From Rhizophlyctis rosea (lineage: Eukaryota; Chytridiomycota; Chytridiomycetes; Rhizophlyctidales; Rhizophlyctidaceae), in assembly GCA_027596075.1 (NCBI GenBank), contig JADGJC010000125.1, positions 1-64,000 of the forward strand: DNA of 64,000 nt. The letters run 5' to 3'. Position 1 is the stretch's first letter; each line of letters begins with the position of its first letter. A program made the position numbers and the translations under genes. Below the pieces are notes generated by a model. That model was not told the DNA's origin and searched no databases. It saw nothing but the letters and a program-made list of their open reading frames with translations. This document shows, in pieces, positions 58,410 through 64,000 of this stretch.

Positions 58410-58481
58410 GGACTGATGGCTCAGTGGTAGAGCAATCGACTGCAGATCGATAGGTCCCCGGTTCAATCCCGGGTCAGTCCT
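58410..58481 (+). tRNA. tRNA-Cys (GCA), no intron
   Basis: The cloverleaf folds fully: acceptor GGACTGA with TCAGTCC; D-arm GCTC-AGTGGTA-GAGC; anticodon arm ATCGA-CTGCAGA-TCGAT with anticodon GCA; variable AGGTC; T-arm CCCGG-TTCAATC-CCGGG; discriminator T. Internal A-box (TGGCTCAGTGG) and B-box (GGTTCAATCCC) promoters are canonical. Anticodon GCA reads cysteine codons UGC/UGU. CCA is not encoded, as expected for a nuclear tRNA gene. A short T-run follows at 58508. Confidence 0.97.
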
Positions 58482-58943
58482 TTCGAGCCTCTTCAAAGGG
58501 AACAAACTTTTTCTTTCACCTTCATTTGGGGTTATTTGCTGACTTTTGGTACCGAGTCAATCATAATGGGTTCTGATGGGTCCCTCAGTAGGGGAGCATT
58601 ATTTGAGTAGTGTGGGAAATCTGTACAGTTCGAATGTGCTGACCCCTGCTCCCCATGAGATGCTGCAGCTGCATTGAGTGTGTAACACCTGGCCGGATGT
58701 CTTTCAACACCACGATCGTGCTGAACAAATCTACTCAGAAGGACTCGTGGCATGACGTCCCTCGCAGATTATATTCACATCAGAACATCCTACCCGCTTT
58801 CAGCGGCTCAGCCAGAACGTCACCGCTTCGTCAACTGCCCTCCCCATCAGACTCCCGCTCACACGTCCATCAGAACATGATTTATTACAGTTATCTGTAC
58901 ACTAAACACAAGATATCAAACTGGAGCCTCCCCGCCCATGGAA
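58482..58943. other. intergenic between tRNA-Cys and the small gene
   Basis: Nothing recognised besides a short T-run that may terminate RNA polymerase III transcription. Confidence 0.45.
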
Positions 58944-59336
58944 TTACTTGTCCTTGACGAAGAACTCCTTCCCCGTTGCTGACTTGTACTGATTCCGTAT
59001 GGCGTCGGAAATGGCTTCGTCCTTTGCTTGCTCAATTGCGGATTCGTTGTTCTGAAAGGAAAGCGTGCCACGTCAGCCAAAATTTGTTGTTCTAAAGTGT
59101 GTTTATACACAGTAATGTACCTGCGGTCCAGCGCCCATGAAGTGCTGCTGAACGAAATCTACACCTTTGTCAAGCATGTCTTCGTTTGCCTCGCCTTGAG
59201 CCCCGCCGCCCATGGCTCCGTTGATCTTGTCCATGAAACCTCCCCCGGGTTGGGGTTGCTGCTGCTGTTGTGGTTGTTGAGGGTTAACATTGCCGTTGTT
59301 GTTTTGGGAGCCGAGGAAGGAAGTAATCTTGTCCAT
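58944..59336 (-). CDS. small conserved fungal protein with Gln/Gly-rich N-terminus (107 aa, 2 exons)
   Basis: Exons 59336-59121 and 59051-58944 join in phase to 107 residues. MDKITSFLGSQNNNGNVNPQ leads into a Gln/Pro tract, then the repeat-like FMDKINGAMGGG, EANEDMLDKGVDFVQQHFMG and the C-terminal helix ESAIEQAKDEAISDAIRNQY, ending FFVKDK. This layout (two MDKI segments, Gly/Gln linker, acidic helical C-terminus) matches a small family seen widely in fungi and often linked to DNA-damage or other stress induction. That link is recalled family knowledge and is not shown by this sequence. It has no membrane segment or signal peptide. The ATG is the first in frame. Confidence 0.75.
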
Positions 59337-60337
59337 TGTGTTTGATTGGTGTTGACTAATAGTGGGGAATGGATGGAGGTTTGTATTGGATCGTGGTTAT
59401 GAGAGTTGGTGGGGATTTGCGTTTGTGGATTATGTAGAATGCCTTCCGAAGAAAGGGCGATGCAGAGACCTATTTATAGATAACCATGCCAGCACCGGAC
59501 AAGCTGTTTGATGCAGGTGCAAGCCACGAGCCACACCCGTTAACAAAGTTTTACCACTTTTACACACCAACATCATGCCGTCCCCACCAGCTCCACCAAC
59601 CGCAAGTTGTACAACGGCAACGTCTGCGGAGGCAGGATGAACACGTCAGGTTTAGGCCCATCGAAGTTGACGGACTTGATAGGGACGTGACGGATGACGT
59701 CTTGGTGGAGATTTGTGGCTGCCCTTGCATTGCTCAATGATCCCATCATATCGGGATATTATGGCTAACGCGTGCCACCCCTGGCCACAGATGATCCCAG
59801 TCGGTCCGACTCGGCAACTGCTCGTCCTTGGTGTTGCATCCTTCGCCACAATCATATTTACGCTGTTCTGAAATGTTGACCACCAACTGTCCACCGACTT
59901 TGGCTTTACCACCTCCTGTCCACCTTTCAGCTTGACGGTACTTTACTCTCAATGTCTCACTTATCGTACAAATTGCATCTGTTGCCGGAGCCGACAAAAT
60001 GGATGACTGTGGGCCACTTCCAGTCCGTGAAAGTTGGACATACTATTCAAGGTGCCTTGCATAAATGACTTACTGAATCGGTCTCCACGAGAAACGTACC
60101 AGACATTTCAATCAGAGGGCGGAGGGAGGACGGATTGTGCCGAAGTGTAAAGGATCGAGAAAGGTAACACTGCGGATGACCCATATTGAATAGGAGTTTA
60201 AGAATATTGCCGCGGCTCTAGCAGAGTTTGCGGCATGCTTTCTTCATGTCTTCAAGGTGTCAACACATATCAATCTACCTCCACCACCGACTTACCGGTG
60301 ACTAGTAAGCTGCAATAGGCCGTAAGCTATCATAAGC
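59337..60337. other. intergenic with a possible minus-strand gene remnant
   Basis: Near 59600-59700 the minus strand reads VIRHVPIKSVNFDGPKPDVF then ILPPQTLPLYNLRLVELVGT and a stop, which looks like a genuine C-terminus. A second stretch (59746-59997) contains ICTISETLRVKYRQAE and GGQLVVNISEQRKY. I could not connect them in phase, so I flag them without calling a gene. Confidence 0.3.
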
Positions 60338-60722
60338 CGGTCATTGAAGAGGTGAACGGCGACATGGCCTTGAGTTCAAGGAATGGATGCCAAACTACGA
60401 ACCCTTGTGGACCTGCGTAGAGGTTGTGGATGTTGGAGGTTTCAAACTTCACGGAATTTGCATTGATGTGAGAAGCCATTACTGACACCTCTTGATGCTT
60501 GGTGGGCAAATGGTATGAGGCTAGTATGTCGGTTGCAGTACAGACGTATCCCGGAAAAATTCCCACTTTTTGGTCAATGTCTACCAGGCTGAGTAGGAGA
60601 AGTGCTTGGGTGTAGGAGTTGGCTCGATCCGAGTGGCAGTGAGCTGGCATCCTCTTCACAGCTGTCAGATGTATGGGTACGCAGCTATCATGCCACGAAT
60701 ATGCTAACGTATTGCAACTCAA
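60338..60722 (-). CDS. hypothetical open frame, about 128 aa
   Basis: A single open frame on the minus strand contains TQALLLLSLVDIDQKVGIFP and VMASHINANSVKFETSN. It has no similarity I recognise, no nearby splice signals that extend it, and no supporting promoter. It may be part of the decayed material to its right or left. Low confidence. Confidence 0.2.
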
Positions 60723-61559
60723 GGAGCTGACTTTAAAATCGCATCATACTTCAGACTGTTCAGGTCAATTGCCGCTCATATTCCGTTTGTGTGATTGTAG
60801 ACTAAGGGCTTACTTATCTTATTACGTACATGGCTTTATGTAATGACTTGGAGTTCCCCTTCCACTTAAAATTCACCGCATATACTATTTCATTCTTTGA
60901 CGAACAACCTTTCCGTCAACATGGAGAAACATGGCTACGATGTTGCCTACCAAAATCCCACAATCCAGACTGGTTGGCGGAATCCACTCGGCACTCTCCC
61001 CGTCTTCCACCTGCCACCTTCAACTGCTACACGCAACCAATCATCCCCTATCCTCTCAAGACGATGATATCCCCTCATCAGATCATCATCAACTGTATCG
61101 TCCAATACATACGTTTCCCCCTTGCCATTCATCTGTCTCAATGTCCAACCTCTGCACCCCCTCCCGAACATTGTGGACTATTGCCATGTTTTCGTCAAGG
61201 TGATGTTCATCTTCACCTTGACGATTTCTCCCCCGACCCCACGACCACATCATAATCTATCCTCTTCAGCTTACTCCCCATGACACGTCTATTCCGCTAC
61301 GTGTTGATTAGATGCTCCGCCTTCACATCCCACACATCCAATCCATTCCCTGTGTCTTCTGTGGTGTCGTGGCTGAGGAAGAGCCAGGATATTCCGTACT
61401 ACCAACGACTAGCAATGGTGGTGCTGATTGACGTCCCACCTTGATCACCATTCGAGCTCGTTGTCACCATCCTCGAAGCATCTGCAGTCAAAGCTACTGA
61501 ATCAATTCGACAACCGTGCCGGCTCCTCGGTAATTGATCACAACTCCGCGAAGTGACTC
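60723..61559. other. intergenic, no recognised feature
   Basis: Open frames exist on both strands. The plus-strand one (60830-61255) is His/Pro/Ser-rich, probably a shadow of composition. A possible last WD blade (GLDVWDVKAEHLINT) reads on the minus strand near 61310-61350 and may be a relic of the adjacent STAND gene. Confidence 0.4.
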
Positions 61560-63939
61560 GCACACATCCACCAGATTTATCCTGACATCAAACTCGCAAC
61601 AGCACTTCCTCACTTTCAGTAGAGCAGACCGTAACTGTTTGCCCGTCACTCACTGATGCAATCCAGGCAAGAGTACTTCCATCCTGACTCAATGCCATCA
61701 GAACGCCCAAAACTTCCTCATCTAAACTCATTTGACGAGATGGTTGCCCACTTCCATATGACAACGTTGAAATTTTCCAACATCGTCACAGCAGTTCCGG
61801 CCTTTGCCCCAACCTACCATGTTCCGCGCTAATATTGTGCGATCAATAAATTCCGCCAAGTACCGGTCCGAGCATTTGCTCAGAGCCAGCCTTCGAATGT
61901 CCGAGACGAATCTCCCACGCGAAGACTCCATTGTGACAAGACAATCCGACCACTGCGTCTCAAAGCCCCACATGACTACCGGCATTGAAGAGAGATTGCC
62001 ACCCATTGTGCATAGGGCTCCGGCCCACTCTTGTGATTGTGGGTAATACGTCCCGTTCAATGCGGTCTCTTGTTGGTGTGAAGGGCAGCGCTGATAGGTA
62101 CAAGTGGGGTGCCCTTTCTGTCTTACTAGGATGTGGAACTCTCCAATGGAGCAAATTCATCAAGTCTGCAACCAAATCCTGCTAAACAAAACCACAACAT
62201 GCGCATTAGCAAAACCTCAGCACAAGGGCATCAATTTTTGGTTCCAGTGCCGTAATGTTTTTGGTTAAAATCGACACTTTATATACCTGATCAGGGGATC
62301 TCAATCTGAGGTGACTTGCGTCCAAACCACCAAGCGTATTATGCCCGTTATCCGTGCTGGCAATTTGTTTTCTATCATTCTGTTGTTTTCCGCGCCACCA
62401 CCGAAGGAGTTCAGGAACTGAGCTATTCAATACTGATGACACGTCGCGCAAGGCCAGAACTTGATCCAACAAAGCAGCTTCGTTTGAAAGAGTTCGGAAA
62501 TCAACTTCGTAATCAGCTGATCAGGAGTATGCGGCAAACTTTGCGTCAAGTGGAGGACGTGAGATGCCCAGTGCTTGCAGGCATACTGAATGCTTCCCGC
62601 CATATACTGAGAATATGCCCGCTTCAATATTTTGGTCGGCATTGAGGAGCTGCGGGTCGAGCCGGCAGATGTTCGGTTCAAAGGCGTTACCACTCAATAT
62701 CCGTTCCAGACACCAAATAGCAGCCTGCTGATGGGAATCGGAAAGGGTGACGTAGACTGGGTTTGCACGTTTCCGATCGCTAAGGACGTAATCCCCTACT
62801 GATTTGTGCAGAAGCCGCACTTTGTCATTGTCCAGCACAAACCTGCACTGGTGACTTGACAGAATCAATACCCACACCCGTGAGGTCCGCCATCGTCTTC
62901 AAAGAAGTTAGTTCTTGAAGCATGAACACCGTTTGCATGAACGGCGGCAATGAAATTCCGGTGTGGGCAGAAAGGGCGGCCTTGGAGACCCTGTCATAAT
63001 GTTCCTCCGTGTCAACTAGAAGGGTAGCAATCAAGGTTCGAGAATCATTTGATGTGCTTGCCCCATCCACCTGTAAGCAAGAGCAAGAGCCGTCAGTATA
63101 ATGATTGATGGAGAAAGCAACAATGCATAGGAGTTGAAGATGTCTCTCACCATATCCAATGCAAGTTTGGTCCATACGAACAGCCCACCCAACGTCTGGG
63201 TCAATTTACAAGCTAATTGGACACAAATCTGACACCTATCTCCTGTAAGAAAATTGGTTCATCCAAGACGGTGTGCGAGCGTTAACGTCAATATCTGCCA
63301 AATTTCTGTGCTGGGAGCTATGATTGGTTGGCAGCATACTAGATTGGCAAATGCAGTGACAATGTCATGTTGGGACGACTGGTGAGGTAGAGCTTCGGTT
63401 CGATGCAAGTCAGAAAACTTGTTGCTAATAAGATAAAGCATCTCTGCACGACCGTAGACTGTACCTTTTGAATGGAGCCTTTTGAGTAAGTGTTGACATT
63501 GTTTGAACAAAGCTGGACATTATGCTCACCATCCATGGCATCGAGTGTAAAGTGTGTAAGTATGAAGTTCCCAATGAAGGCTTCAGTCTCCTCTATAGGC
63601 TTCTTCATCAAACTCAAAAATCTTTCTTCCATCGTTCCTTCCAATGTTGATTCCTTCACCATCAGCTTCAACCGCTTTCAAGAAAAAGCTACCGAATCGA
63701 ACAACGTGGCCGCATCAATTCGTCTTTTGATCATCATGTTTGCAGAAGAATGAAGCGCTAAGACAATCGTCTCTCCGGAGTTGTTGAGCTACGAAGGCTG
63801 ACATGACCCTCTTGCCTGTGCCACCCACGCCTTGCAGCCATCGAATCGAAGTATGCGTCCAATCGCACACGATCTCAAAGTCAGCAACGAATTCCATCAA
63901 CAAGCTCTTGGCTGAGAGGCGTCCCGTACCCTTCCACAT
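61560..63939 (-). pseudogene. decayed NACHT/STAND NTPase gene
   Basis: Fragments in the expected order are spread over several frames. The P-loop region reads TSIRWLQGVGGTGKRVMSAF (Walker A with Arg where Ser/Thr is usual) and CLSASFFCKHDD. A frame change and an in-frame TGA follow before KRLKLMVKESTLEGTMEERF and a YLTSRPN block. The STAND helical region is clear: VRLLHKSVGDYVLSDRKRAN, AAIWCLERILSGNAFEPNIC, YACKHWASHVLHLTQSLPHT, LLDQVLALRDVSSVLNSSVP, and APHLYLSALPFTPTRDRIER. A weak beta-propeller-like tail follows to about 61560. These match NACHT proteins common in fungal NLR-like repertoires, which act in non-self recognition in some species. Stops and shifts indicate a pseudogene; the 5' end may extend past the window. 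Confidence 0.6.
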
Positions 63940-64000
63940 TCACTGGGTCATGCCAGTCAGGTAACAGTCATCATTGATGAGAAATCACGCCTTCCACTGT

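Noticed and set aside
60830..61255. 141-codon plus-strand open frame
   Set aside because: His/Pro/Ser-rich with no conserved block, splice sites or promoter; both strands are open here, suggesting composition effects.

Overview
The window reads as nuclear DNA of a filamentous or zoosporic fungus. Genes are dense and interrupted by many short introns (mostly 45-110 bases, GTRNGT donors, CTRAY-like branch sites). The proteins are fungal in character: an Nth1-type neutral trehalase, a Bun107/WDR48 scaffold, a Ugo1-like carrier, a 7TM-RGS protein, a tyrosinase, an Rtc3-type FYSH domain and a NACHT/STAND relic. A lineage-specific multigene family full of frameshifted copies and the overall style make me lean to an early-diverging fungus such as a chytrid; that placement is inference. 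Layout, 1-25 kb (mostly housekeeping): 3' part of an esterase-like gene (+); CCT1 chaperonin subunit (-), divergent from a Ugo1-like mitochondrial carrier (+); RPL10 (-); a 3-kb gene-poor stretch; histone H4 (-) with octamer elements upstream; 1.8 kb of minisatellites; a B-box/DUF2009 gene (-); a divergent protein kinase (-) that abuts or is fused to a neutral-trehalase-like gene (-); a tiny three-exon gene (+); a 36-bp minisatellite; a CaMK-type kinase (-). 25-46 kb (accessory): six members of one paralogous family with an F-box-like N-terminus, one at 26-27.4 kb (-) and five in tandem at 36.1-45.6 kb (+), nearly all carrying frameshifts, a stop, a lost start codon or a missing 5' end. One is joined in frame behind an intact Rtc3-like FYSH/SBDS domain. 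Between them lie a 7TM-RGS signalling gene (+) and a secreted tyrosinase (-). 46-64 kb: WDR48/Bun107 homologue (-); 4 kb of non-coding DNA holding an (ATGCA)8 array, an eroded partial duplicate of the next gene and a 456-bp element with perfect 22-bp terminal inverted repeats (MITE-like); an 822-codon gene of unknown function (-); tRNA-Cys(GCA); a small conserved fungal gene (-); and a decayed NACHT/STAND gene (-) at the right edge. Most promising items: the trehalase-kinase tandem, where both GH37 catalytic motifs are altered and the open reading continues into a coiled coil and a kinase; the FYSH/F-box-like chimera; and the decaying tandem family itself. Exon boundaries were set by eye from splice consensus and reading-frame phase. 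Spans are reliable to a few bases for CCT1, the carrier, RPL10, H4, CaMK, RGS and the small genes, and approximate elsewhere.
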